In this document: positions 1 to 8,558 of the stretch, one piece after another
How the letters are laid out: the number at the start of each line of letters is the position of its first letter
Numbering within the stretch: the first letter of the stretch is position 1
Assembly (NCBI GenBank): GCA_046153505.1
Contig: JBJXDT010000080.1
Location: forward strand, 1-24,688
Source of the DNA: JBJXDT01 sp046153505
Lineage (GTDB): Bacteria > Pseudomonadota > Gammaproteobacteria > Burkholderiales > Methylophilaceae
Length of the DNA: 24,688 nt
Direction of reading: 5' to 3'
The notes under the pieces: model-generated
Databases searched by the model: none
What the model saw: the letters and a program-made list of their open reading frames with translations, nothing else
What the model was told of the DNA's origin: nothing
Translations under genes and position numbers: made by a program

Positions 1-1253
1 CTCATGGCTTGCGCATCTAAACTTAACTTAGCAAAGGATTCGTTACGGAATGTTTTGTCCATCAATAAACGTATTAAATGTGGATAGCAAGTAAATGGCG
101 CACCATTTGGGTGGTCGGTCGTCAGGAAAATACGCCAAGGATCTTCAACAGTTAAGAACAGTTCTAAACCGATCGCCCATTGCAAGGCATTCACAAAATT
201 TTGGTCGCGATATTTAAATGGCACTACACCACAACCTGCATCGCATTCAATGTCCATAATCACTGATTTTTTTGGGTTGGCGTGTTTGGCATTCAAGTGC
301 TGAATCATATTATCGCCAGAGGCGGTCACAGTTTGCCCAAATAAAATTTGTCCCACATCGGCCGTGATATGTTTGTGTTTGTTTAATGCCTCAGCTATTT
401 GTGCTGCAGCGGAAGAAAATTTCTTATCTCCCTCTGTGCCATAGCTATGAAACTGAATGTGCGTCAGGTGCATTGGCATGCCGTCGCTAGCGCCCATGGT
501 GTTCAGGGTAGTTTCAAAGTTGCCCGCCACGCCCAAATTGTTGCAATGCACATGCAAGGGTTTGGCAATGCCTAAATCGTTTACTGCCCGGCTCAAGCTT
601 TTTAAAATATCCCTTGGCGTAACGTTGTAATAACTGTGGTTTTCATCTAAATCGAGCTTGCGCTTGTTAAATTTAAAGTCTGAAATACCGCCAGGATTCA
701 CTACTTTTATACCAATCGCCTGTGTGGCGTGCAGAATCCATGCAACATAATCATTGATGGCTTTTTGGTCTTGCTTAGCGGTGAGCATGCGCAAAAAATA
801 ATCGTCATTGCCGAGCATGGCGTAGCCGCCTTTGTCTATCATGGGTGTGTCGCCCATTTCAAGATGTGTTTGACGCGCGTTTATCGGCATCATTGCAGGT
901 TCAAACGCGGCGGTGTAACCCATTTCAATATATCGAAAACCCGTTTCAGTGGTGGTGGGTGTGGCATGGTGGCTACAGTGCGGTGTGCAAATATGCGCTT
1001 CAGGTTCGCTATATTGTCTAAATTCAGGCAATAACATACGCGCTATATTTACTTTGCCGCCACCAATGTGGCTGTGCATGTCGATTGCGCCCGACATCAC
1101 CACTTTATTTTTTAAATCAATCATTTGGGTAATTTTTGCATCTGCACTCGGTTTAGCAATAATTTTGCCTTCGCGAATATAAATATCTTGAATCACACCA
1201 TTTTTTTGCTGCGCTGGATCGATAATTTTGCAGTTTTTAAGCAAGGTAATCAT
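1..1253 (-). CDS. fhcA: Formylmethanofuran dehydrogenase subunit A homologue (Fhc complex subunit A), 3' end outside the window
   Basis: The minus strand is open from an ATG at 1253 to the window edge, giving 417 residues without a stop. My translation shows the amidohydrolase-type metal motif DMHSH (H60, H62) followed by GGGKVN, and further His-rich stretches such as HCSHH and HVHCNN, as in FwdA/FmdA/FhcA. In aerobic methylotrophs FhcA works in the formyltransferase/hydrolase complex: formyl is passed from formyl-tetrahydromethanopterin to a methanofuran-like cofactor and FhcA hydrolyses it to formate in the cytoplasm. The start overlaps the fhcB stop (ATGA), so the two genes are translationally coupled. 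The B-then-A order matches the known fhcBADC operon, so fhcD and fhcC are expected beyond the left edge (inference). The C-terminus is missing only because the window ends. Confidence 0.9.
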   Translation of the reverse strand, partial: MITLLKNCKIIDPAQQKNGVIQDIYIREGKIIAKPSADAKITQMIDLKNKVVMSGAIDMHSHIGGGKVNIARMLLPEFRQYSEPEAHICTPHCSHHATPTTTETGFRYIEMGYTAAFEPAMMPINARQTHLEMGDTPMIDKGGYAMLGNDDYFLRMLTAKQDQKAINDYVAWILHATQAIGIKVVNPGGISDFKFNKRKLDLDENHSYYNVTPRDILKSLSRAVNDLGIAKPLHVHCNNLGVAGNFETTLNTMGASDGMPMHLTHIQFHSYGTEGDKKFSSAAAQIAEALNKHKHITADVGQILFGQTVTASGDNMIQHLNAKHANPKKSVIMDIECDAGCGVVPFKYRDQNFVNALQWAIGLELFLTVEDPWRIFLTTDHPNGAPFTCYPHLIRLLMDKTFRNESFAKLSLDAQAM

Positions 1254-2437
1254 GCTAACGCACCTTCAATTTCTCGCAAGACTTCCGCTAATGTTGGCAA
1301 TTTAGATTCGCGTATTTTTTTAAGCGGCAAGGTGACCGAGCCATCCACGCGAAATAGGCTACCATTCGCCTCTAAACCTGGTGTTGCAATGGGGATAAAT
1401 ACATTAGGTGCTTGTTCAAAATGCATATTGGGGTTGCCCACTGCAATGCTTGGCACGTTGGAGTGAGGTGGTAATTTGTCCGAGTTAAAGCTATTTACCC
1501 ACACCAAAGCATCGTAATCATGCACATCCTCACTGTTGATAATCACTCCGTTAAGCCATGTGTGTGCGTAATTGACGCTGGTGTCGCCGTCGGAGCCTCC
1601 TAAAGGAAGGCCGCTAGCGCGCGTACTTAAATTAAGTGTTGCCACAATTTCTGTGATTTTGCCAATAGTAAGCTCGGCATGCGCAAGGCCTAAATCTTTA
1701 GACACCCAAGCCAGCACACTATATTTCGCGGCTTTAAGTTTGTCAGCCAAATTATGCAATTCTGTTAACGAAATACCAGCCACTTCAGTCATTTTAAGCG
1801 ATTTGTTTAAGAGCAAAGCCTGCAAAACAGCCAACACTTCGGGTAAGTTTGCCTCGCTGCAAGGCAATTTGCTTGAGCCTTTCGGAGCATGTGGCGTGCC
1901 TATATAGATTACTTCACGCGAGTTTACTTTTCCACCAGCAAACATGCCCTCAGGCGCTACATACCGCTCAAAAAAACGTGGATTATGGCTCACAATATCT
2001 GTACCAATGCACAATATTAAATCTGCATGGTTTTTAACTTCGGTTAAGGTGGTGGTTTGCCAGCCGCTGGTTTGCAACACGCGCATATTGCACTGTGTGC
2101 TAGTGTGGTTCATATGTTGCATGGAGCCATTGGACTTGTGGGCAAGCGCATTCACTGCCCTAAAACCTTCAATGTCCGTGCTTAATCCTGCAAAAAAAGG
2201 CTGCTTAGCATGCTTTAAAATGGCGCTTGCGGCTTGAATGGCCTGCTCAAAGCTGACATCAGCGCCTTTAATTTGTGCATTTTGCCTACCTGTAGGTTGA
2301 TTAAAAAACGCAATGCTTTTCGCGCAACCGATGGTACTCGGGTTAACGTCGTCGCACAGCAGTCCACAGGCGGGGCATGTGGATATGTTGGGTAAATCTT
2401 TGCGAGATTGTTGATTCATAAGTGATGATTCTGCCAT
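1250..2437 (-). CDS. fhcB: Formylmethanofuran dehydrogenase subunit B homologue (Fhc complex subunit B)
   Basis: This 395-residue protein carries CPACGLLCDD near its N-terminus (C21, C24, C28), recalling the cysteine cluster at the start of archaeal FwdB/FmdB. It is somewhat shorter than those proteins. In methylotrophic bacteria FhcB is a subunit of the hydrolytic Fhc complex; the family there has lost the formate-dehydrogenase chemistry of the archaeal enzyme and is thought to be structural. It overlaps fhcA by 4 bp (ATGA) and leads the operon. The start is uncertain: the ATG at 2437 has no clear Shine-Dalgarno, and a second in-frame ATG at 2419 (residue 7) would still keep the Cys motif. 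It is divergent from ndk across 161 bp, which presumably holds the fhc promoter, though I could not place one convincingly. Confidence 0.9.
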   Translation of the reverse strand: MAESSLMNQQSRKDLPNISTCPACGLLCDDVNPSTIGCAKSIAFFNQPTGRQNAQIKGADVSFEQAIQAASAILKHAKQPFFAGLSTDIEGFRAVNALAHKSNGSMQHMNHTSTQCNMRVLQTSGWQTTTLTEVKNHADLILCIGTDIVSHNPRFFERYVAPEGMFAGGKVNSREVIYIGTPHAPKGSSKLPCSEANLPEVLAVLQALLLNKSLKMTEVAGISLTELHNLADKLKAAKYSVLAWVSKDLGLAHAELTIGKITEIVATLNLSTRASGLPLGGSDGDTSVNYAHTWLNGVIINSEDVHDYDALVWVNSFNSDKLPPHSNVPSIAVGNPNMHFEQAPNVFIPIATPGLEANGSLFRVDGSVTLPLKKIRESKLPTLAEVLREIEGALA

Positions 2438-2531
2438 ATTGCAAGAATTGATGTTAATTTAATCAAGCGGCAATAAGCATGGTTATTTTCCAATTTACGC
2501 AAATTTCTAGTGTATCAGTTACTTTAAAAAA

Positions 2532-2540
2532 TGCTAGAAT
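2532..2540 (+). promoter_or_regulatory. Candidate extended -10 promoter element for the ndk gene run
   Basis: TGCTAGAAT reads as an extended -10 (TG, one base, TAGAAT), about 60 bp before the ndk start in the only sizeable gap upstream of the long plus-strand run. No good -35 is visible 17-18 bp upstream, which is compatible with an extended -10 promoter but lowers confidence. Confidence 0.4.
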
Positions 2541-2598
2541 ACGACCTTTCTAAGTAGTTCATTTTAATATTTAATTTTTATTTTTTTGTGGAGTTAAC

Positions 2599-3003
2599 AT
2601 GGCTGTAGAACGTACCCTTTCCATTATCAAACCAGACGCAGTTGCAAAAAACGTGATCGGTAAAATTTATACCCGTTTTGAAAACGCTGGTTTAAAAATT
2701 GTTGCTGCAAAAATGACACATCTGTCACAAGCAGAGGCAGAAGGTTTTTATGCGGTACATAAAGAACGTCCTTTCTTTAAAGACTTGGTTAAGTTCATGA
2801 TTTCTGGACCAGTAATGATTCAAGCTTTAGAGGGTGAAGGTGCAGTGCTTAAAAACCGTGATTTGATGGGCGCAACGAATCCTAAAGATGCGGCTCCCGG
2901 CACTATTCGCGCTGACTTTGCAGAAAGTATTGATGCAAATGCGGTACATGGTTCAGACTCTGCAGAGAATGCAGCCATTGAGATCAAATATTTCTTTGGT
3001 TAA
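2599..3003 (+). CDS. ndk: Nucleoside diphosphate kinase
   Basis: Ndk moves the gamma-phosphate of ATP to other (deoxy)nucleoside diphosphates through a phosphohistidine. The 134-residue protein starts MAVERTLSIIKPDAV, with the conserved Lys K11 in the IIKPDA segment. The catalytic histidine lies in NAVHGSDS (H117). It is slightly shorter than the roughly 140-residue average but complete at both ends. A good Shine-Dalgarno (GGAG, 2590-2593) precedes the ATG by 5 bases. It opens the run ndk-rlmN-pilW-rodZ-ispG-hisS, a gene order known from many beta- and gammaproteobacteria, and its last 8 bp overlap rlmN. Confidence 0.97.
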   Translation: MAVERTLSIIKPDAVAKNVIGKIYTRFENAGLKIVAAKMTHLSQAEAEGFYAVHKERPFFKDLVKFMISGPVMIQALEGEGAVLKNRDLMGATNPKDAAPGTIRADFAESIDANAVHGSDSAENAAIEIKYFFG

Positions 3004-4114
3004 TTTACTGGACTTTAACCAATCGCAACTCGCCGATTACTTTACCAGTATCGGCGAAAAACCTTTTCGTGCGAAGCAATTGATGCGCTGGATGCATCAT
3101 TTTGGTGAAACCGACATTAATAATATGACGGATATTGCCAAAACACTTCGTGAGAAATTGATTCTTGAAACCGAAATGAAGTTGCCAGAAGTGCGTTTAG
3201 AGAAGATATCTAACGATGGTACGCGTAAATGGTTGATTGGTGCAGATAACGAGAAAGACGGCACGACGAATAGTGTCGAAACTGTGTTTATCCCCGAAGA
3301 TGACCGTGGTACTTTGTGTATTTCCAGTCAAGTAGGGTGTGCACTAGAATGCACATTTTGTAGTACTGGGAGACAAGGCTTTAACCGAAATTTAAGCGTA
3401 TCCGAAATTATTGGACAGCTGTGGATTGCGAATAAATCTTTAAGGCAAGAAAGTGGCTATGATTTGCTTGCCGCAAATGACCGCATAATTAGCAATGTGG
3501 TGATGATGGGCATGGGTGAACCGCTCGCCAATTACGATAATGTCGTTACAGCCATGCAGATAATGCTGGACGATAGCGCCTATGGTTTAAGTAGGCGGCG
3601 TGTAACGCTCTCAACCAGCGGTATGGTTCCAGCGATGGATAAGTTGAAAGAGGAGTGTCCCGTAGCGCTCGCGGTTTCTTTGCATGCGCCAAATGATGCA
3701 TTGCGTGATGAAATTGTACCTATCAACAAAAAATATCCGATTAAAGCGCTAATGGCAGCGTGCGAGCGCTATCTTGTCAAAGCGCCACGAGATTTCGTGA
3801 CATTTGAATACGTGATGCTGGACGGGATTAACGATACACAAGAGCACGCGCACCAATTATTGCAAGTGGTAAAACATGTGCCATGTAAATTTAATTTAAT
3901 TCCATTCAATCCATTCCCTAATAGCGGTTATGAAACCTCTAAACCTAGCCACATTAGGGTGTTTCGTGATATTTTAATGCAAGCGGGTTATGTGGTCACG
4001 GTGCGTAAAACGCGTGGTGAGGATATTGATGCTGCTTGCGGTCAATTGGCGGGCAATGTACTAGATAAAACCAAGCGTAGCTTTAAAAATATTCCTATCG
4101 AGGCGAATGCATGA
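2996..4114 (+). CDS. rlmN: Dual-specificity 23S rRNA/tRNA adenine-C2 methyltransferase, TTG start
   Basis: RlmN is a radical-SAM enzyme that methylates C2 of A2503 in 23S rRNA and A37 in several tRNAs. The [4Fe-4S] motif is visible in CALECTFCSTGRQGF (CxxxCxxC), and the methyl-carrying cysteine lies near the C-terminus in AACGQLAG. The reading frame is open back to an ATG at 2888, but that would place about 36 non-homologous residues over ndk. The family N-terminus (M)VNLLDF aligns exactly from a TTG at 2996, so I chose that start, giving 372 residues and an 8-bp overlap with ndk. Only a weak GAGA lies upstream, as expected for a coupled start. The stop overlaps the next ATG (ATGA). Confidence 0.94.
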   Translation: MVNLLDFNQSQLADYFTSIGEKPFRAKQLMRWMHHFGETDINNMTDIAKTLREKLILETEMKLPEVRLEKISNDGTRKWLIGADNEKDGTTNSVETVFIPEDDRGTLCISSQVGCALECTFCSTGRQGFNRNLSVSEIIGQLWIANKSLRQESGYDLLAANDRIISNVVMMGMGEPLANYDNVVTAMQIMLDDSAYGLSRRRVTLSTSGMVPAMDKLKEECPVALAVSLHAPNDALRDEIVPINKKYPIKALMAACERYLVKAPRDFVTFEYVMLDGINDTQEHAHQLLQVVKHVPCKFNLIPFNPFPNSGYETSKPSHIRVFRDILMQAGYVVTVRKTRGEDIDAACGQLAGNVLDKTKRSFKNIPIEANA

Positions 4115-4875
4115 TTTCTAAGATTAAATGGCTATGTTTGATTCTAGTGTTAGGCGCTATGCTTGCATGCGCAGACCAGCAGCCAAGAGGTACAGGCTCA
4201 AATGCAAATGAACCTGTTACTGCGCGAGCGAGAGCACATACTGAGCTTGGCGCTGCATATTTACAACAAAATAAGTTAGAGATTGCATTGGATGAGTTTA
4301 GTCAGGCAGTAGCAATCTCGCCCGATTATGCATTGGCATACAATGGGTTAGGCTTGGTGCAAGCTGCGCTAGGCGAAGACGTAGAGGCTGAGGCAAGCTT
4401 TAAAAAGGCGATTGCATTGCAACCGAATAGCTCAGAATCGCATAATAACTATGGTAGTTTTTTGTGCGCGCGCAAACGTTACGATGAATCGATTGTTGAG
4501 TTTTTAACGGCGGTTAAAAATCCGCTATATGCCACGCCAAATTTAGCCTACGCAAATGCTGGCATTTGTGCTGATCGAAAAAAAGATACAAAGAATGCTG
4601 AAATTTACTTGAGAAAAGCTTTAGAGTTAGAGCCGTTAACTAATTCTGCAGCGCAGCAGTTGGCTGATATTCAGTTTCGCCAAGGTGATGCGGCGTCAGC
4701 GAGCAAGACATTGCAGAATGCTTTGCTAACAAATCCAGGCCCAGAAACTTTATGGTTAGGCGTGAAAATAGCGCGTGCTCTTCGCGATAGAGACAATGAG
4801 GCGAGTTATGCTTTGCAATTGCGTAAGCAGTATCCAAACTCCGAGCAAACTAAACTATTATTAAGTGGCAAATAG
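4111..4875 (+). CDS. pilW: Type IV pilus biogenesis/stability lipoprotein PilW (PilF), TPR protein
   Basis: The 254-residue protein has a lipoprotein signal peptide with lipobox MLAC (C20), then tetratricopeptide repeats from about residue 40 to 200. Repeats such as AYNGLGLVQAALGEDVEAEA and HNNYGSFLCARKRYDESIVE are typical of PilF/PilW. In Pseudomonas and Neisseria this outer-membrane lipoprotein helps the PilQ secretin assemble and stabilises type IV pili. The slot between rlmN and rodZ is its usual position, which supports the call. It overlaps rlmN by 4 bp. A generic TPR lipoprotein is the alternative, and whether this strain makes pili cannot be judged here. Confidence 0.88.
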   Translation: MISKIKWLCLILVLGAMLACADQQPRGTGSNANEPVTARARAHTELGAAYLQQNKLEIALDEFSQAVAISPDYALAYNGLGLVQAALGEDVEAEASFKKAIALQPNSSESHNNYGSFLCARKRYDESIVEFLTAVKNPLYATPNLAYANAGICADRKKDTKNAEIYLRKALELEPLTNSAAQQLADIQFRQGDAASASKTLQNALLTNPGPETLWLGVKIARALRDRDNEASYALQLRKQYPNSEQTKLLLSGK

Positions 4876-4884
4876 GGTACTTAA

Positions 4885-5943
4885 ATGGCACGAAAACCTA
4901 AGCAAACTAGTGAGACAGCGATTATGGATGCTGAAAAAATCACGCATAAACCGCCACCGTTTATCGAGGTGACCAATCAAGAAGCAATAGTAGCGGGACA
5001 CCCTTCTCGTTGCGGCGGTGAGCTACGTGCTGCGCGTGAAAAACTTGGTCTCACTTCACAAGAGATAGCGAGTCGATTAAGACTAAGTTCAAAACAAATT
5101 GAAGCGTTAGAGGCGGATAATTTTGCTGTTTTGCCAGAAGCAACCATTGTTAAAGGATTTATTCGAAACTACGCCAAGCAACTTAAAATTGATGCTAATC
5201 CGCTAATAGATGCTTATAGCGTGATTGTACCCAACAAGGCACCGCAATCATTTACATTGCATCCATCGGTGGATATGAAGGTGACGGAGTATCAAAAACC
5301 CAATATGTTGCGCAATATTTTGTTTGGTACCTTTCTGGCTTTAAGTTTGGGTGCATGGTTGTTTTATCAAAATTATGTACAAAAACCTAGTCCGGTTAAA
5401 CCTACTGCCGAATTGGTGCAATCAGGTCCGCCAGAACCATTGCCTGAAGCGGCGTTGCCAGCGGCGGAGCGCCCTGCTGAGCAAGCCTCAACAGAACTTA
5501 CTTTGCCTAACAGTTCAACAACTGTTGTGGATGCTACAGCCGCACCGCCAGCAAATGTTCCACCATCAGCACCTGTCGCTGCAGCACCAGTAGCGCCGCC
5601 GGTTGCAGAAAATCCTCCTTCCACTTCGCTTTCAACAAACCCGCTTGCACCTAGCCAGTTAGATAGAAGTTTGGCTGAACCAAGTCCAGCGGAGCCTGCT
5701 CAGGGCCAATCTAAGCTGGAGTTTGCGGCCAGTCAGGAAACCTGGATTAGTGTGACTGATGCGAGTGGGAGGGAGATTTATAACAAAACACTTTTCGAGG
5801 GCAACCGCGAATCAATAGTAGCTAAACCACCTGTCAATATTACCGTAGGTAATTCGCTCGGCACGACTTTGTCTGTCAACGGCAAGTCAGTAGATTTGGC
5901 GCCACACACACGAGTAAATGTGGCACATATAAAAGTTAATTAA
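4885..5943 (+). CDS. rodZ: Cytoskeleton protein RodZ (HTH plus DUF4115)
   Basis: RodZ links the MreB cytoskeleton to the elongation machinery and sets rod shape. The 352-residue protein shows the full architecture: a cytoplasmic HTH_25 domain at about residues 44-110 (GELRAAREKLGLTSQEIASRL), one membrane segment at about 143-161, a long Pro/Ala/Glu-rich periplasmic linker at about 166-270, and a C-terminal DUF4115 beta domain at about 275-352 (FAASQETWISVTDASG). A Shine-Dalgarno AGGG at 4874-4877 overlaps the pilW stop and sits 7 bases before the ATG. The N-terminal 40 residues before the HTH are longer than in many homologues, and residue M14 is a possible alternative start. It abuts ispG with no gap. 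Confidence 0.92.
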   Translation: MARKPKQTSETAIMDAEKITHKPPPFIEVTNQEAIVAGHPSRCGGELRAAREKLGLTSQEIASRLRLSSKQIEALEADNFAVLPEATIVKGFIRNYAKQLKIDANPLIDAYSVIVPNKAPQSFTLHPSVDMKVTEYQKPNMLRNILFGTFLALSLGAWLFYQNYVQKPSPVKPTAELVQSGPPEPLPEAALPAAERPAEQASTELTLPNSSTTVVDATAAPPANVPPSAPVAAAPVAPPVAENPPSTSLSTNPLAPSQLDRSLAEPSPAEPAQGQSKLEFAASQETWISVTDASGREIYNKTLFEGNRESIVAKPPVNITVGNSLGTTLSVNGKSVDLAPHTRVNVAHIKVN

Positions 5944-7236
5944 ATGCAAAGAGAATTCCGCAGATCATCGCGACAAGTCATGATTGGTCACGTGCCAGTC
6001 GGTGGCGGCTTAAACGGTACTTTGTCTGCCCATGTGGTAGTGCAAAGCATGACTAATACCGATACCGCCGATGCTAAAGCTACGATTCAACAAGTGTATG
6101 AATTATGGCAAGCGGGTTCTGAGGTGGTACGTATCACGGTGAACTCACCTGAAGCTGCCGCGCAAGTAGGTGCCATTCGTGCAGGTCTAGATGCCATGGG
6201 TTGTGATGTGCCTTTAGTGGGCGATTTTCACTATAACGGCCACAAGCTACTTACCGCTTACCCCGATTGCGCAAAGTCGCTTGCTAAATATCGCATAAAC
6301 CCAGGTAATGTGGGCAAAGGCAGCAAGCGCGACGAACAATTCGCCAGTATGATTGAAGCGGCGATTCAATACAAAAAATCGGTTCGCATTGGTGTCAATT
6401 GGGGCAGTTTAGACCAAGCTAAAATGGCGCAGATGATGGATGACAATGGTAAATCAGCCAACCCAATGTCAGCTGATGAATTGATGCGTGAAGCGCTGAT
6501 TCAATCCGCACTAGAAAGCGCGCAACAAGCCGTGGATATTGGCTTGCAGCCAAATCAAATTATAATTTCTTGCAAAGTTAGCAATGTGCAAGATTTAGTC
6601 AAAGTTTATCGCGAGCTCGCCAAACGCTGCGAATTTCCATTGCATTTGGGCTTAACAGAAGCGGGCATGGGCAGTAAAGGTGTTGTGGCCTCTACAGCTG
6701 CACTTTCATTGTTGCTGCAAGAAGGTATTGGCGATACGATTCGCGTTAGCCTCACACCAGAGCCAAATGAGTCACGTACTAAAGAAGTCATTGTCGCGCA
6801 AGAAATATTGCAAACCATGGGCATCCGCTCATTCACGCCGCTGGTGACCGCGTGCCCAGGTTGTGGACGTACGACTTCGACTTATTTCCAAGAGCTTGCC
6901 ATGCAAATTCAAACGTATTTGCGCACGCAAATGCCTGTTTGGCGTAAAGATTTTCCAGGTGTTGAGGACATGAGCGTGGCCGTGATGGGTTGTGTGGTCA
7001 ATGGGCCGGGCGAATCAAAACTGGCTAATATTGGCATCAGTCTTCCCGGCACAGGTGAGACGCCAGTTGCGCCAGTATTTGTGGATGGCGAAAAAACAGT
7101 AACGCTAAAAGGCGACAACATTGCTCAAGAGTTTCAAAAGATTGTAGAAGAATACGTACAAAAAAATTATGTTGAAGGTGGTAAATTGCGCACTGCCATC
7201 ACGCCTAAAACGATTCCCATACGCGTCGCTGGTTAA
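5944..7236 (+). CDS. ispG: 4-hydroxy-3-methylbut-2-en-1-yl diphosphate synthase (flavodoxin/ferredoxin-dependent)
   Basis: IspG (GcpE) catalyses the penultimate MEP-pathway step, reducing the cyclic diphosphate MEcPP to HMBPP with a [4Fe-4S] cluster. The cluster ligands are visible: C304 and C307 in TACPGCGRTT, C350 in VMGCVVNGPGE, and E357 as the expected fourth ligand. The N-terminal TIM barrel contains QSMTNTDT and the conserved GVNWGSL. At 430 residues it is full length. The ATG follows the rodZ stop directly and has no clear Shine-Dalgarno, so translation is probably coupled. The rodZ-ispG-hisS order is the usual one in proteobacteria. Confidence 0.97.
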   Translation: MQREFRRSSRQVMIGHVPVGGGLNGTLSAHVVVQSMTNTDTADAKATIQQVYELWQAGSEVVRITVNSPEAAAQVGAIRAGLDAMGCDVPLVGDFHYNGHKLLTAYPDCAKSLAKYRINPGNVGKGSKRDEQFASMIEAAIQYKKSVRIGVNWGSLDQAKMAQMMDDNGKSANPMSADELMREALIQSALESAQQAVDIGLQPNQIIISCKVSNVQDLVKVYRELAKRCEFPLHLGLTEAGMGSKGVVASTAALSLLLQEGIGDTIRVSLTPEPNESRTKEVIVAQEILQTMGIRSFTPLVTACPGCGRTTSTYFQELAMQIQTYLRTQMPVWRKDFPGVEDMSVAVMGCVVNGPGESKLANIGISLPGTGETPVAPVFVDGEKTVTLKGDNIAQEFQKIVEEYVQKNYVEGGKLRTAITPKTIPIRVAG

Positions 7237-7284
7237 TTTAAATAAACACTAGCCTTAAAGTAAATAGATTCTCAAAGTAAATAC

Positions 7285-8556
7285 ATGGCACAAAAAAACT
7301 CCAATAATAAAATTCTAAGTATCAAAGGCTTCTACGATATTCTACCAGAAGCTACACCACTCTGGTTTAAGCTGGAAGACACCGCAAGGCGCGTGTTGAG
7401 CCAATATGGCTACAACAATATCCGTATGCCGATTGTGGAAACCACCGATCTATTTGTGCGCAGTGTCGGCGAGCATACCGATATTGTCGAAAAAGAGATG
7501 TACGCTTGGACAGACGCGCTCAATGGCGACAAGCTCACCTTGCGCCCAGAAGGTACAGCGGGCTGCGTGCGTGCCGTGATTGAGAGTAATCTTACGTATA
7601 ACGGCCCGCAACGTTTGTGGTATATGGGGCCGATGTTTCGGCACGAAAACGTACAAAAAGGCCGCCAACGGCAGTTTCACCAAATTGGTTGTGAAGCCTT
7701 TGGGTATGATGCGGCAGAAGTTGATGCAGAACAGATTATCATGCTAGCAAGATTATGGCGTGAATTGGGAATTACCGATGTGGAGTTGCAAATTAATAGC
7801 ATTGGTGATGCCGATGAACGCTTGGTATATCGCCAAACTCTGATTGCGTATTTTGAGCAACATGCCGATTTGCTGGATGAAGATGCTAAACGTCGCTTGC
7901 TTACTAATCCCTTACGTATTTTGGATACCAAAAACCCGCGCATGCAAGCCATGTGCGAGGCGGCGCCGAAACTCATGGATTGTTTGGGCGAGTCGAGTCG
8001 AACCCATTTTGAAAAACTGTGTCAATTGTTGCGTGAAGCAGGCATTGCGTACACCATTAATCATCGTTTGGTGCGCGGCTTAGATTATTACAACCGCACT
8101 GTGTTTGAGTGGGTAACGACTAAACTCGGTGCACAAGGCACAATTGCGGGCGGCGGGCGTTACGATACTTTAGTTGAGCGTTTGGGCGGCGATACTACGC
8201 CTGCTTGTGGTTTTGGTATTGGCTTAGAGCGTGTATTTTTGCTGATGCAAGAATACGGTGTCACTGCGAGCAATGCTCCTGATATTTACTTGGTGAATGT
8301 GGGTGAACTAGCCGAGAAAAAAGCGTTCGGCATGGCAGAAACAATGCGCAGCGCGGGCTTAAGCGTAGTGTTGCACACGGGTGGTGGTAGTTTTAAATCA
8401 CAAATGAAAAAAGCCGATAGAAGCGGCGCGCGTTTTGCGGCTATTTTGGGCGACGATGAAGCCGTTGTGAGTGAGTTAAGCTTGAAACCGTTATTGCAAG
8501 CAGGTGAACAAAAACGTTGTAAACTAGTTGATGTTGCCGCTTTTATTGGGAGCTAA
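7285..8556 (+). CDS. hisS: Histidyl-tRNA synthetase
   Basis: HisS charges tRNA-His with histidine and is a class II synthetase. The 423-residue protein shows the start segment IKGFYDILPE, motif 2 around FRHENVQKGRQRQFHQIG, the histidine-specific LVRGLDYYNRTVFEW, GGGRYDTLVERLGG, and motif 3 (ACGFGIGLERV), followed by the C-terminal anticodon-binding domain. It lies 48 bp after ispG. That gap contains a 10-bp direct repeat (AAAGTAAATA at 7257-7266 and 7274-7283); the second copy ends 1 base before the ATG, and there is no better Shine-Dalgarno. Product identification is secure. Confidence 0.97.
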   Translation: MAQKNSNNKILSIKGFYDILPEATPLWFKLEDTARRVLSQYGYNNIRMPIVETTDLFVRSVGEHTDIVEKEMYAWTDALNGDKLTLRPEGTAGCVRAVIESNLTYNGPQRLWYMGPMFRHENVQKGRQRQFHQIGCEAFGYDAAEVDAEQIIMLARLWRELGITDVELQINSIGDADERLVYRQTLIAYFEQHADLLDEDAKRRLLTNPLRILDTKNPRMQAMCEAAPKLMDCLGESSRTHFEKLCQLLREAGIAYTINHRLVRGLDYYNRTVFEWVTTKLGAQGTIAGGGRYDTLVERLGGDTTPACGFGIGLERVFLLMQEYGVTASNAPDIYLVNVGELAEKKAFGMAETMRSAGLSVVLHTGGGSFKSQMKKADRSGARFAAILGDDEAVVSELSLKPLLQAGEQKRCKLVDVAAFIGS

Positions 8557-8558
8557 CC

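Noticed and set aside
729..2237. Several plus-strand frames of 60-113 codons over fhcA and fhcB
   Set aside because: They are antisense shadows of clear, conserved minus-strand genes and have no ribosome-binding sites or family features.
7257..7283. Direct repeat AAAGTAAATA before hisS as an operator or T-box-like element
   Set aside because: Only two short AT-rich copies; no stem-loop or specifier structure is visible in the 48-bp gap.
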